Below, one piece after another: positions 1-10,900 of a stretch of DNA of 37,147 nucleotides. Numbering within the stretch: position 1 is the stretch's first letter; every line of letters begins with the position of its first letter. The notes below the pieces were generated by a model. The model ran no database searches and was not told where the DNA came from. It was given only the letters and a program-made list of their open reading frames with translations. The stretch is from the NCBI GenBank assembly GCA_036897095.1, contig JAYMSP010001036.1, positions 1 through 37,147 on the forward strand, in the 5' to 3' direction. The DNA comes from Plantago elongata (lineage: Eukaryota; Streptophyta; Magnoliopsida; Lamiales; Plantaginaceae). Position numbers and translations under genes: made by a program.

Positions 1-1304
1 GGGAGGAACATTTTGCAACAATAGAACAATTTGAATCCTGCACATTTCAATTGCAGACCAAACATAAATTTCTGAAATTCCATTCAAATGGCCATTTGAA
101 TGTCATGCCCATTCACTTCTTAATATTTACATTATATATACTTGTCGTTGACGTTAATTCGAAAGGAAGATAATTAAATAGGTTTATTGAAGGAGGTTCA
201 ATTGAATACGAACAAAATAGTTGCAATCTTCATAGTGAAATTAATAATCTGTCGAACACATTAAAACTTATACATAATGGTTAGAATGATAGGGATTACT
301 TGTAATAACCTAATTTAAATGGATGTATTATGTGAGAAGTTACTATTTTTCATACTGCATGTACATGTGTCTCGTTCTCACAAGTTGTGACTCATAATGA
401 AGTCTTCTCTTGAATGATTGTCTTTATACAAAAATTCAAATTACTCGAAATTTATTATTATTACTGCTCTTGTTATATTCATAAACATTATTTGATATTG
501 ATAAAATATGTTATGAATAAGCATAACAAGTTGTGCTTCGTTACTCCTATATTATCATTTAATGATCTCACGTGATGGTATTCAATCATATAACAATTTT
601 CAACTATAAATTATATAAAAAATATTTAAAAGTACGATAAAGATCGTCGTTGTAGTTCATACTGATCATCACGTCATGTATGATATTATGTGTGTTTGAA
701 TTAAAAACTACATCTTAAAAATTAAATCGTTAACTTTTTTTTAAACGATGAAAGGGTGACTCGACATAAATCGTTATTAATCTTGTTTAATTATAAATTA
801 TAAGTTTTATTTTATCACTGCACATGTTCATTTTTTTATTAACTTGAATTAAAAGAGATCGTTCCACGAGACTTTGTATATTCTATACACGTATGTACAT
901 TTTGAAATATCATGTACCATGTAGTCCATCTATCACACAATATATAATGTCCGGAGTATTTGTTTATTTGATATATATAAATATTAATTTGAAAAGTCTC
1001 TTATGTTATAATGTGTTTTTCAACGAATTTATTCCATACCATACCTGTCATTTTATACATGTTTATTCATTTAGTCCTGGACCTTAGAAGGACTAAACAC
1101 AGTCCCCACATTATTTGGATTTATCTGTCCAAACAATCAACATTTCTTCCATCAAGACTAGTAGTGGTGGAAAAGAAACCAAAACGTTCATCGCACATTA
1201 GAAAAATGAGGGAGTATAATGTACAATGCATGAACATCGAGTGCACATGTGCAAAGAGTATGATGTAGTATGAATAATATGTTTGAGAATCTTATTTTGG
1301 ATGC

Positions 1305-1545
1305 GAGTATGATAAGAGGTCAATGTTATTTATCCTTATAAAATTTTGTATTTCCTTCAATGAAGTTACTTATTTAAGTTAATTTATCATCAAACACAAT
1401 ATTTTAAATGTAGTGTAAAATGCAATGGTTGATATTTATAGATAGGAGTATGAGATGAGGTTAATGTTATTTAACCTTATAAGGTTTTATATTAACTCGA
1501 TAATGATACTTATTTAAGTTGATTTATCAACAATTGTATTACAAA
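1305..1545. repeat. Imperfect direct duplication, unit about 95 bp
   Basis: Two diverged copies start near 1305 and 1445. Each has the order: a GAGTATGA-type start, AATGTTATTTA(T/A)CCTTATAA, then TACTTATTTAAGTT followed by GATTTATCA or a close variant. The offset is about 140 bp. It is non-coding and probably an old local duplication or a fragment of a repeat family. Confidence 0.6.
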
Positions 1546-2985
1546 AAAATATTTAAATATACAATGCATATTGAATTCGAAATAAAAAGATCTTAGTTAA
1601 ACAATTTAATTTGTATTTGGGCTATCTCAACTCAAATTGAATTTTTGTATTGTGTTTACACCAAAAAATGCAACTTGATGTGAGACAACTCAATTTAAAT
1701 TTTAAGTCAAACAGTCCATAAGTCATTTTAAACCTTATCATGTGGGCCCTCACATTGAAGGCAATTTTATGAGAATTTTCATTAATAGAAATATAGAATG
1801 AAGATTACTTATATGTTGACTGATATTATTTATATAAACTTATACCACATATACATACACTAATGTTCATACATTTGAGTGAAGATTATAAATTAAGGTT
1901 TTAATTGGTTACATTAAGTTAAGTAAATTAGATCATTAAAAAAGAATTGATAAAGTAGTATTACATGGACGTGATTTCCCGGCCGAATTATTAGAACAAA
2001 AGTCTCAGCCCTTGAAGACTTCAAAGGCCACACTAGTGTCTGGAACTTCACTAGCATTAGATTTATTGGAACTATTGTACTGCTGATGTTGAATAAATGG
2101 TAAATTAAGGATAGAGATAATTAATTAACTAAATTGGCACTCCAACACTCGCTAATCGCAATCAAATGACACTAGACACCTTATAGTTTATGAAACAGAA
2201 TCATGCCAAGTGATCCAGTCAAATATCAGCCTTGCATCATAAGTAAAATACATATTGACTTAATATTCTGCCATAAGCTACTGTATTATCACACTTTTGT
2301 AGGTCTCTGACTTTGGATGGTTTTTTAAACGAAGTGTTAGCGACAGCTTAAAATAGAATCGAAGTTGGATTCGTTTAAAATTTTAAATGGATGAATATTG
2401 ATTAAATTGTAATTAATTGTTGAAACCAGTATTTGGTATAAAATTGTAATTGTATATGATATTGTAGGTTTGTTATATAGGTTGTATAAGATAATAATTA
2501 TTGGTGTAAGTAAAATGTGATAGTTCGATTGGTTAATAATTGATTTTAAGTTTGTTGTAATTAAATGATTAGTTATATTTATGAATTGTAGTATTAGAAT
2601 AATTTATTTGAAAATAAGGGAGAGAGAATGCGGTTAGAGAAAAATTAGGTAATAGCAAGAACATTTTGATTATTTTAATTTGAATTGAATTCCAAATATA
2701 AAACTAGTAAAATTTAATTCGAGTAGTATTAGAATCGTATCTTATTCAGCCCCTTAATAATTCATTTTGAATAAGGTCAAGTGACTATTTTCAGTTTCTG
2801 TGGAAGGTTTAAACTTTTAGTATGAAAAAGTTCTAGTAAAAGCCTAAATTTTTTTTTTATGCACATCACTTTATACACTAAATATTAGTAGCGCATTAAA
2901 ATTAGTTATTTGGCCAGTGAGGTTTATGTTGAGATACCATAATACTATATACATATATGCTATAAGTTTAATTTCCGCATAATGT

Positions 2986-3066
2986 GAATTGCTATATATA
3001 GTCTATTCTTACTATTATTATTTGATACAATAGAATTGCTATATATAGTCTATTCTTACTATTATT
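2986..3066. repeat. Near-perfect 33-bp direct repeat, period 47 bp
   Basis: The segment beginning GAATTGCTATATATAGTC occurs at 2986-3019 and again at 3033-3066, separated by a short AT-rich spacer. The repeat lies just upstream of the LINE insertion site at 3082. Confidence 0.8.
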
Positions 3067-3081
3067 TGAAACATATTGTAT

Positions 3082-3098
3082 GAAAACTAAAACCCCAC
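3082..3098. repeat. Left copy of LINE target-site duplication
   Basis: GAAAACTAAAACCCCAC, 17 bp, is repeated exactly at 7070-7086. One copy lies just before the first LINE-derived sequence. The other lies immediately after the LINE poly-A tail. This is the expected footprint of target-primed reverse transcription. Confidence 0.9.
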
Positions 3099-3114
3099 GT
3101 TGGTTCATAAACAT

Positions 3115-3569
3115 GAAAAGTATTTAGGTATACCTGCTGACATGGATAGATCTAAAAGAGAGGTGTTTGGTTGGTTACGAGAGAGTGTGGTCTAAGACTT
3201 AAGGTTCTGATGAGCGCTTTCTATCTAGGGGAGGGAAGGAAGTACTTATTAAATCCGTTCTGCAATATATTTCCACATATGTCATGATTTAGATTCCGGA
3301 GTACAATTGCTTTATGAGATTGAGTCGATGATAGCTAGATTGAGGGAAACCAGGGGAAAATTAAAATTCATTGGGTCAAGTGGGATTCCCTTTGTGAGAG
3401 TAAGAGAGGTGGGGTTGGGTTTTTTGCGACCTTAGATCATTTAATCTTGCTCTTTTGGGCAAACAAAGTTGGCATATCTTACTCTCCCCCAATTCCCTTC
3501 TTAGTCTGGTCTTGAAGGCTAAATATTTCCTCCATTGTGATGTTTTGGATGCTAGTGTTCGGCTTAATG
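3115..3569 (+). pseudogene. LINE reverse transcriptase C-terminal fragment
   Basis: Translation across shifting frames gives the signature order of plant LINE ORF2 downstream of the catalytic palm. It runs YLGIPADMDRSKREVFGW, then SRGGKEVLIKSVLQYISTYV, then HWVKWDSLCESKRGG with GVGF, and finally LALLGKQSWHILLSPNSLL with VLKAKYF. The order and spacing match the family, but stops and frameshifts interrupt it several times. The reading ends abruptly at the CACTA terminus at 3570. No RT catalytic core (YADD-type box) is present, because the 5' part was lost when the LINE inserted. Confidence 0.8.
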
Positions 3570-3589
3570 CACTGCAAAAATTGCAGGTT

Positions 3590-3985
3590 CTAGCGACAGT
3601 CTTATCCGTTGTTAGACCTGTGCTGATTCGTCTCAAAACCATTGTGAAAATCAGTGTGTAAAAGTCCTAACGATGGATAGATTTATTCGTCGTTAGATTT
3701 AACGACAGATAAATCTTTATCCGTCATTAGATGGTCAACACCATCTGGCGACGGATAAATTTTATCCATCGTTATATTTAGGCAGGGATAAAATTATCCG
3801 TGCCTATAGTGTAACGGCGGATAATTTTGTCCGTCGTTAAATCTAACGACAAATAAAATTATCATTCGTTATATTTAACGATGGATTATCATTATCCGTT
3901 GGTAGAACGGATTAGGACAAATCATCCTAATTCGTGGATCTAGCGACGGATAATGTGTTATCCGTCGTTAAATTGCACAGACTTT
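3590..3985. repeat. CACTA subterminal hairpin array
   Basis: There are about eight short palindromes built on TAACGACGGATAA and its reverse complement TTATCCGTCGTTA, separated by A/T loops. Examples lie near 3666-3695, 3700-3732, 3740-3775, 3780-3806, 3811-3842 and 3941-3974. Arrays like this at CACTA ends are the known binding region for the TNPA-type protein. Individual arms have diverged, with variants such as CGATGG, CGGCGG and GGCAGGG. Confidence 0.85.
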
Positions 3986-4203
3986 TAATTTTTTTTTAAT
4001 TTCTTGAATACCTAATTTGGCCGTATTTAACCTGCTTGTCACACAAATACAATTACAATGAAGAAAGACCGTTGAATTGCACAAAAAGTTCATAAATTAA
4101 TGAGAAACCGGAATATAGTAAAATATTCGTATACAAGTAAACATCCTAATATTATCGAGTTGAATTCATAGAAACAGTAGTATTCAGAAAATAAAAGCTA
4201 GAA

Positions 4204-6130
4204 CTAAGAAGAAGGAGGAGGAGCATCATCAGGATTACGTCCTTGGGTCATGAGGGACATCATCTGCCTCATCTCTGCGATCTCTCGATCGACACGGGTC
4301 TGGTGAGACTCAACTGTAGTCTTCAGAGTATCAATCTCGTTCTGAGAGGAGTCACAATGTTATCGACCTCGATCTGTGTGTAATGACGACCGGTAGATCG
4401 TGATGCAAAGGACTGGCCAATGGAATAGCTGGCCGCAAGATCGACTCCTCGACTACCCACACTATAAACCCGATTCCTCTCGTCTGGTGGGTTGACTTCT
4501 AAGAAGATTTTGTCCTGCTCTTCAACAGTCAACTCCTGATCGGTCTCCATCCTCTCTGCGATCATCCTCTCCACCTCAGTCTGCAATATTAATCAAGTGC
4601 ATATATAAGTTCAAGTTGTTATCAATTTCTTAGAATTAATCAAGTAAATAAAAGAAACTCATAAACTGTAAATTAAGAAAGGTTTGTACTGTAATCTGCT
4701 CTGCTCTTTGGTCCACCCAAACGTCATTCTTCGACTTCCCCTTTCTCAATTGCTGAAGGAGTGTAACTGGCTGGTTAGCCAGTTGTTGAATAATATTCAA
4801 ATTGCATAATGATTAGTGAATCGAGTCTGACTAACATAAATGCAAATAAGTATTTGAAATAGATGCATGAATATGGAAAAATTCATGTAATAAGTCATAA
4901 GGAAACTCACCGACATCACATCATCTGTGACATGAGCTCGTGACCCATAATGGTGCCTAGCAATCCCCTTACCATCACGCGGCTCGCTCAACCTGTTCTG
5001 CTGGTTCTTGTAAGCCTGATCTTGTACGTGGACATTTTTCCTGTACGTGTTCCAGCAGGCCCACTCTTCAGGACTCAAGTGAGCAGGCTTAGTAAGCCGC
5101 TTAGCTTTCATGTAAGCGACATGTATTTTGTACTGGTTTGAGCCAAGACGCTCAAACACAGGCCACATAAACCTCACCATGCGATTCGGGATGTAAAACT
5201 TTTTCTACAACCAAAATTACAGATCAAGTCCAATCAAGATAATGGATACTAACAGAGAAGGTGACTAACGTATCACCCGAACAATTAAAGTGGCTAACAT
5301 ACCACATAAATGAACAATTCTACAACATATACGAACATAAAATGTGACTAACATATCACCCACGTACACAAGTAAAGTGGCTAACATACCACACAAATTA
5401 ACAATCCTACAACATATACTAACAACAAAGGTGACTAACATATCACCCGAACAATTAAAGTGGCTAATATACCACACACATTAACAATCCTACAACGTAT
5501 ACTAACAACAAAGGTGACTAACATATCACCCGAGCAATTAAAGTGGATAACATACCACACACATTAACAATTTCACAACATATATACTTGATAATTAAAT
5601 AAAATCTACCCTGAGCTCGTCGAAGTAGTAATGTTTGGTCGAGTCAAACAGCGTCGACCACTTCTCTCCTCATTCACTCGCCCTCTCCCTACGAGTCTTA
5701 ATGATCTTCGTCAGCTCATCTGAAACAGACTTCGGCCAAAATCTGCAAATATCAATGAAAACACATAATAAACGAAATAATTATAATTAGTAAATTACAA
5801 GAACATGTATACGTAATATAATTTATGTATTTACAAAATCTTAAATCGTTACTTATCCGGTCCATTGATGGACATCATAGGCTTCCCTTGATACTCAACA
5901 TCCTTCACTATCTGAAGGCCGAATGGACAACCATTGTCTGGGAACTCCTAGAAGTCAGGAGATGTAAACACAAACTCACGATGTGGCGGGGTCTGGCTGA
6001 CATGAGACCCACCCGAAGTCTGGCTGCTGGAACCGCCAACGATATCCCCTGATGGTGTACTACTACCGCCGGGTATCTCCCCACCCTCCGGGGTCCCACT
6101 AGATCTAGGTAGGCGATACGTGTACTTCAT
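4204..6130 (-). pseudogene. Ptta/En/Spm-type plant transposase pseudogene
   Basis: Exon-like blocks are read on the - strand. 6130 to about 5835 starts MKYTYRLPRSSG and is Gly/Ser/Pro-rich. About 5750-5608 contains FWPKSVSDELTKIIKTRRER and STLFDSTKHYYFDELR. About 5208-4912 contains RFMWPVFERLGS, then PAHLSPEEWACW, then NQQNRLSEPRDGK with HHYGSRAH. About 4800-4690 and 4583-4204 include VERMIAERME and end in DDAPPPSS before a stop. The third block matches the conserved core of the Ptta/En/Spm plant transposase family. Breaks are visible: an in-frame TAG after FTSPDF near 5948, a TGA inside the second block near 5670, and a one-base frameshift near 4336-4371. It is probably the accessory (TNPA-like or Ptta) gene of the CACTA element. 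Confidence 0.8.
5260..5594. repeat. Four-copy minisatellite, period 83-87 bp
   Basis: Units start near 5261, 5344, 5431 and 5514. Each contains GTGACTAACATATCACCC, then AAAGTGGCTAACATACCACA, then a CAATCCTACAACATATACTA-type segment. Copies differ by a few substitutions and short indels. The array sits where an intron of the transposase pseudogene would be. Each unit also carries an inner pair of related half-units, GTGACTAACATATCAC and GTGGCTAACATACCAC, so it is itself an ancient duplication. Confidence 0.9.
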
Positions 6131-7030
6131 GTGGATTTCTGGGATTGGGTTAAAACAATTAAATCCAGGTGCTTTAAAGAAGATATCGAACTATTCGTCT
6201 GCATCTGATGGGTGATTTGGAAGAACATGAACACTCTGGTTCATGATAATAGGTGGGAAGATCCAGTTGCTGCAGTTCGATGGATATCGGCATTCATCTC
6301 AGACATTAAACAAGCACAAAAGGCTAGCCAACATTCACCCTTTGCGACGACTACTACTACATGAATGCCACCTGCTGTTGGCTGCATCAAAATCAATTTC
6401 GATGTATCTGTTACTTGCACTCTTCCATATACCGGAATGGGGGCTGTGGCACGTACGAACACTGGAGAGGTCCTTACGTGGAGTCGGCGGCGGCTTCCCT
6501 TCTCCTATGATCCTGTAGTAGCCGAGTCTCTGGCTGATATTTTGGCTATGAATCTAGCACTATATCCACAGGTTGCGGGTGTAATTATTGAAGGCGATTG
6601 CTTGAATTTGATTCGAATGTTGCAATCACCTGGGCCTTGCCTTCTCCTTGTGGACACTTTGTGGAGTCTGACATACCCGGTGGTCGAATTTTCCATCTCC
6701 AAGGAAAAACATTCTGATCTCCTATCATAAAAATTCCCAATTCCCCTTTCGGGGCTTACATAAAGTTCTTGCTTGGGCAATTCAAACGTTGGAGAAGGTT
6801 TTTTTACTAATAAATCGATAGTCAAAATCATTCCATTCCGGGTTCTTTATTTTATCAAAGCGTCGTATTTCTAAATTTTTAGATCGACTATTTCTCAATT
6901 TTCATCTTTGACATTTCACTTTATTTCTAGATCTGGCAAATTGTCTAGCTCATGATTTAGCTTGCAATATTCTTGCAGATTATGATGGAGGATCTATCCT
7001 GCCTCAACTATGATGTACGCAGTGATTTAT
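6131..7030 (+). pseudogene. LINE RNase H-like domain fragment
   Basis: The + strand translation gives FWDWVKTIKSRCFKEDIELF, then WVIWKNMNTLVHDNRWEDP, then MPPAVGCIKINFD, GMGAVARTNTGEV and VVAESLADILAMNLAL. It continues with [14 protein letters not shown] and finally NCLAHDLACNILAD near 6940-6985. This is the order of the plant LINE RNase H-like domain. The acidic residues of KINFD, AES and EGD are in place, and the closing N..AH.LA box is recognisable. A stop precedes WVIW, another precedes MPPA, and frames shift after 6700. It is the 3' half of the LINE cut by the CACTA element. Confidence 0.82.
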
Positions 7031-7069
7031 TTTGATATTATATAATATGCCAGTATTCCCAGAAAAAAA

Positions 7070-7086
7070 GAAAACTAAAACCCCAC
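7070..7086. repeat. Right copy of LINE target-site duplication
   Basis: This is an exact repeat of 3082-3098, directly following the A-rich LINE tail. Confidence 0.9.
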
Positions 7087-7967
7087 CTTAACTAGTTTTC
7101 CCCCAAGTTTTCTTAAGATAACCTTGCACTCTTGAATGATATTGTGGAGTGGCACCTTTACATCCGTCATCAATAATTGCACTATCATCTATGAATCCGA
7201 TTACAATAACAAAGTGTGAAATTCTCCTCTCGCAAACGACATATAAATCTCTCTTAATTACTTACAACACCATTTCATTCAACAAACAATATTGATTGTA
7301 ATGCAAGTATGGTATGATCTATAAATGAATTGAAAATGCTACTCATATTAACAATGTACACATTCTTTTTGAATATTCATCTATAGGAACTCCACAGTTA
7401 ATCGTGCTTGCTCTAGAAGATGGTGACCAAAATCCTAATATTGGTACAACACCTGGCCAACATATTAGTTGGAGAGTTGTCAATGAATAACTACACTGAC
7501 CCATTAATAATTTTGATCTTTACAAGTATTTCTAAGATCGAGCCAGTCATCGAAAATCGTAGTTTGTGCATTGGAGAGGATATTCATCAAGCTTCAACTT
7601 TTAATCTTTTGAATATCCTCTTTACCCCTTCTACAAGAAAGAAAATAAGATGAAAATAAAGGAGACAAAGTAAATTCCTGAAATATGAAAGGAGCAAAGT
7701 GGCATTATTCCGCCCACAAAAAACAGCAAAAACCATCTAGAGCTGTGAGCTACAGAGCATAGCATAGAATATCTTTTGTGGGAAACCGATTCTTCCACGC
7801 CTTTTAAAGCACACCTCCATCGCTGTTCCACTCACTATTAACCAAAACCTAATAAATCATCAACTAGTACCAATTTCAATAAACAAAGGCTTGCGAAACA
7901 AGCAGCAAATCTCATTCCTACAAATTCAACCTATCTCTCTCTACGATCCACAGCCAACACGGTAAAG
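7087..7967 (+). promoter_or_regulatory. Upstream region and leader of pyruvate kinase
   Basis: About 880 bp separate the LINE target duplication from the pyruvate kinase start codon, and no independent gene is supported. The last 150 bp or so (about 7815-7967) are A/C-rich with a CT run (CTATCTCTCTCTAC) just before the start, which looks like a plant 5' leader. I do not see a convincing TATA box at a defined distance. A short open stretch at 7390-7490 (APQLIVLALEDGDQNP in one frame) is not recognised. Confidence 0.4.
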
Positions 7968-10900
7968 ATGCATTCCAATCACTTGCTTCTCGAAGAGCCT
8001 ATTCGAATGGCTTCCATTCTCGAGCCATCGAAAGCAGTAAGCCTTTAACCTTTCTAAGGCTGTAGATCTATCTTACAGATGTGTTTGTGCTGATTGATTT
8101 CTGTTTATTCGATTATACAGGGTTTCTTTCCTGCCATGACTAAAATTGTTGGTACACTTGGTCCTAGCTCCCGATCAGTCGAGGTTATTTCTGCATGTCT
8201 CAAAACTGGGATGTCAGGTAATTTTACTCATTTTGCTGACCTTTTCCCTATCGGTAGTTTGTTTGATCGAAGTTTTACTGACTTTTAGGTTTATTTTGCT
8301 TTTTATTGGATTGATTTTGGAATGTTCTACAGTTGCTAGATTTGATTTTTCGTGGGGTGATGCGGAGTATCACCAGGAGACGCTGGCGAATTTGAAGGCT
8401 GCTATCAAGGGCACCCAGAAGCTCTGTTCCGTAAGCATATTCACTTATTAGTTAGTACCTTTTGATTTTTTTATTTGTATGCCTCTTTTGATTTTTTACT
8501 TGTATGTCTCTTACTCATGTGTATGTTAAGTGATGTGAGCATATTTTGGAATTAGTTGGAACTTTAGATCACTTAATTAGGACTAGTGATTTACTAGTCT
8601 CGAAATTGTATAATTTCTGCTGTAGTATCACATTTTAGATCTCCATCTTATTGGTATTTTATCATTTTGCAGGTAATGCTCGATACTGTTGGCCCCGAGT
8701 TGCAAGTTATTAACAAAAAAATGACGTCTATAACGCTCAAGGCTGATGAAAAGGTTATTCTGACCCCTGATCAAGGACAAGAGGCATCTTCTGAAGTTCT
8801 GCCCATCAACTTTGCTGGACTGGCCAAGGTATTTGCCCGTTCCTGTTTTCGATTAGCATGTTTTACTTGATTATGATTTTTTACCAAAACCTTCTATGTT
8901 GATCATAATGGGAACCTTGTTGAGCTAGTTAATCAAAACTTCTAGTTCTTGGCTTTGAGCTTCATTGTGATTAGTAGAAGTATTTTGGTGTCTATTGTCC
9001 ACTGTACCAGCCTTTGAACTGTCAAAAAAATTCACGAATCAAGAGAATTGATGGTTTTAGCAATGTCAAGAGATGGGACTATACTATACTCATCATTTTA
9101 TACAGTTGCAGATCAAATGTCTTATGTTATGAAAATCATATTGAGATTGTTCTTTTAGATCTAGTTTCACCAATTTTTCCGGGTTTCTTTGTCTAATACA
9201 CAGTTTATTTATTTCAGGCTGTGAAGAAGGGAGATACAATTTTTATTGGCCAATATCTCTTTACTGGAAGTGAAACTACTTCTGTATGGCTAGAGGTATG
9301 AGATGGGATCTCTCTTAAATAGGTGTTCTCTGCATTTTTCTTTCATTATTCTTTCTCCTTGCTCTCTGTTATTTAATTAGATCTTGTAAGATCTTGTAAA
9401 TGCATTGGTTAGCATGTAAAATATGGGAATTCATACCGATGACCATCTTCTCTTGTCCTATATTGAAAAGCTTCTTTATAAGCTAAATTTTATAGTTCCT
9501 CTTCTCTGCATGCATAATTTCTTAACATTTCTTAGGTTGTGAGCAAAACAGTTACTTTAACATGCTAAATTTCTTACATTCCTTGTCAATTCCATGCTCG
9601 TCCCTTCCCTCTGTCATCTTCAAACATTTCCTTGATCTGACAACCCCTGAACAAGCAAACCAGCTGTTCTATTATTCCACATGCCATTTGGTTACATTTT
9701 TTTGTCCGTTCATGCTCTTTTTACCTTTCCTGTTATCTTAGTGGATTCTCAATCAGGTTACAAATATCTAAACATGAATGCACTTAACTATATTAGTTCT
9801 CCTAACATCTGACTGGTGCAGTGGTGCTTATACGTTGTTTTTACTATGGCATTTGTTAATATCAATGTTTGATCGGGCAGGTAGATGAAGTCAAAGGTGA
9901 TGATGTGGTTTGCATTAGCAAGAATTCTGCAACCTTGGCTGGATCATTGTTTACGTTGCATGCTTCACAAATCCGGATTGATCTACCCACCTTATCTGAT
10001 GCAGACAAGCAGGTGAGTTATGACCCATGGTTTCTTTTAAATTTGTCTTTTATATGCACTCTGTAGGTTAGGACAGTATGGCCTGTTTTATCTGAACATA
10101 TAATATCTCTTGAGAACTGAAAATAGGAAAGAAGACTAGCCAACACTTGATTGATGTCTGATGATAAATCATTTTGGGAATGAAGTAGTAATGAGTATTA
10201 TGTTGATAATACTTGATCATTTATCGCCTGTGTTGTCTTCAAAGTAACCACTCTTTATTGCTAGACACTGCTTCAGTTTTCTTTCGCTAGTTGTCCACTA
10301 GCAGTAAACGGTGCATCTTTAAACCATATAACATCTAGACATGAGCTTTATATTGCTAACTTGAGAAATCCTGTCTGGCTATTTAAACCCTTGGGAAGCA
10401 ACTTGCTCTGCCTTTCTAGCTCTTAGTTATTTCTTCTGTCTATTTGTTCACATATTAGATAATAATTATAATTCCTTCCCAGGTTATCAGCTCGTGGGGA
10501 GTTAAGAATAAAATTGATTTCCTGTCATTGTCGTACACACGCAGCGCCGAGGATGTCCGCGAGGTAAAATGTCGAGGAAAACATGGACTTTTAAGTTTCA
10601 AATTCGTTATATTGAGTTGCATCTTTATACCGGTTTTTACAACGTGCAGGCCCGTGAATACCTGTCATCGCTTGGCGATTTGAGTCAGACCCAAATATTT
10701 GCTAAGATTGAAAATGTGGAGGTGAACTTTACAGCAAGCATATCCATAGACAAGATAAGATCTATATATGCATAATTAATCAGTTCAACACAGCTCATTT
10801 CTTTTTCTTCCCATTTGCAGGGTTTAACTCATTTTGATGAGATCCTACAAGTGGCTGATGGCATCATCCTTTCTCGTGGAAACCTTGGAATTGATCTCCC

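Larger units (their letters stand above)
1..3081. other. AT-rich intergenic region, no gene seen
   Basis: Both strands are full of stops. The few short open frames (for example 893-1268) have no domain, no plausible splice structure and no recognisable similarity. The stretch contains two sets of local direct repeats, listed separately, and scattered AT-rich microsatellite-like runs. A slightly more GC-balanced patch at about 1975-2095 might be a remnant of something transcribed or transposed, but I do not recognise it. Confidence 0.7.
3570..6130 (-). mobile_element. Decayed CACTA (En/Spm) transposon inserted in the LINE
   Basis: The left end begins at 3570 with CACTGCAAAAATTGCAGG, a variant of the CACTA-type terminal inverted repeat. 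About 400 bp of subterminal hairpin repeats follow, as is typical of the superfamily. The interior carries a broken gene on the - strand of the Ptta/En/Spm plant transposase type. The right terminus is not found: clear LINE coding sequence resumes by about 6131, directly against the transposase N-terminal exon. The right inverted repeat and any TNPD-like main transposase therefore appear deleted. Confidence 0.8.
3099..7069 (+). mobile_element. 5'-truncated LINE, interrupted by a CACTA element
   Basis: This non-LTR retrotransposon is on the + strand. Its body survives in two parts, about 3099-3569 (end of the reverse transcriptase) and about 6131-7069 (RNase H-like domain and short A-rich tail at 7061-7069). 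Perfect 17-bp direct repeats bound it at 3082-3098 and 7070-7086. The two parts are separated by a CACTA-type DNA transposon of opposite coding orientation. The stretch that normally encodes the zinc-binding linker between the thumb region and RNase H is missing, so a deletion accompanied or followed the CACTA insertion. All reading frames carry stops and shifts, so the element is dead. Confidence 0.85.

Noticed and set aside
893-1268. Two overlapping short open frames starting at 893 and 1011
   Set aside because: AT-rich, no domain, no splice context, and composition matches the surrounding non-coding DNA.
3376-3642. 88-codon open frame on the - strand
   Set aside because: It is antisense to the LINE reverse transcriptase remnant, which has real family motifs on the + strand.
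7390-7653. Possible exon upstream of pyruvate kinase
   Set aside because: The short open stretches are not recognisable and do not connect by plausible splicing to any gene. The pyruvate kinase N-terminus is already complete at 7968.
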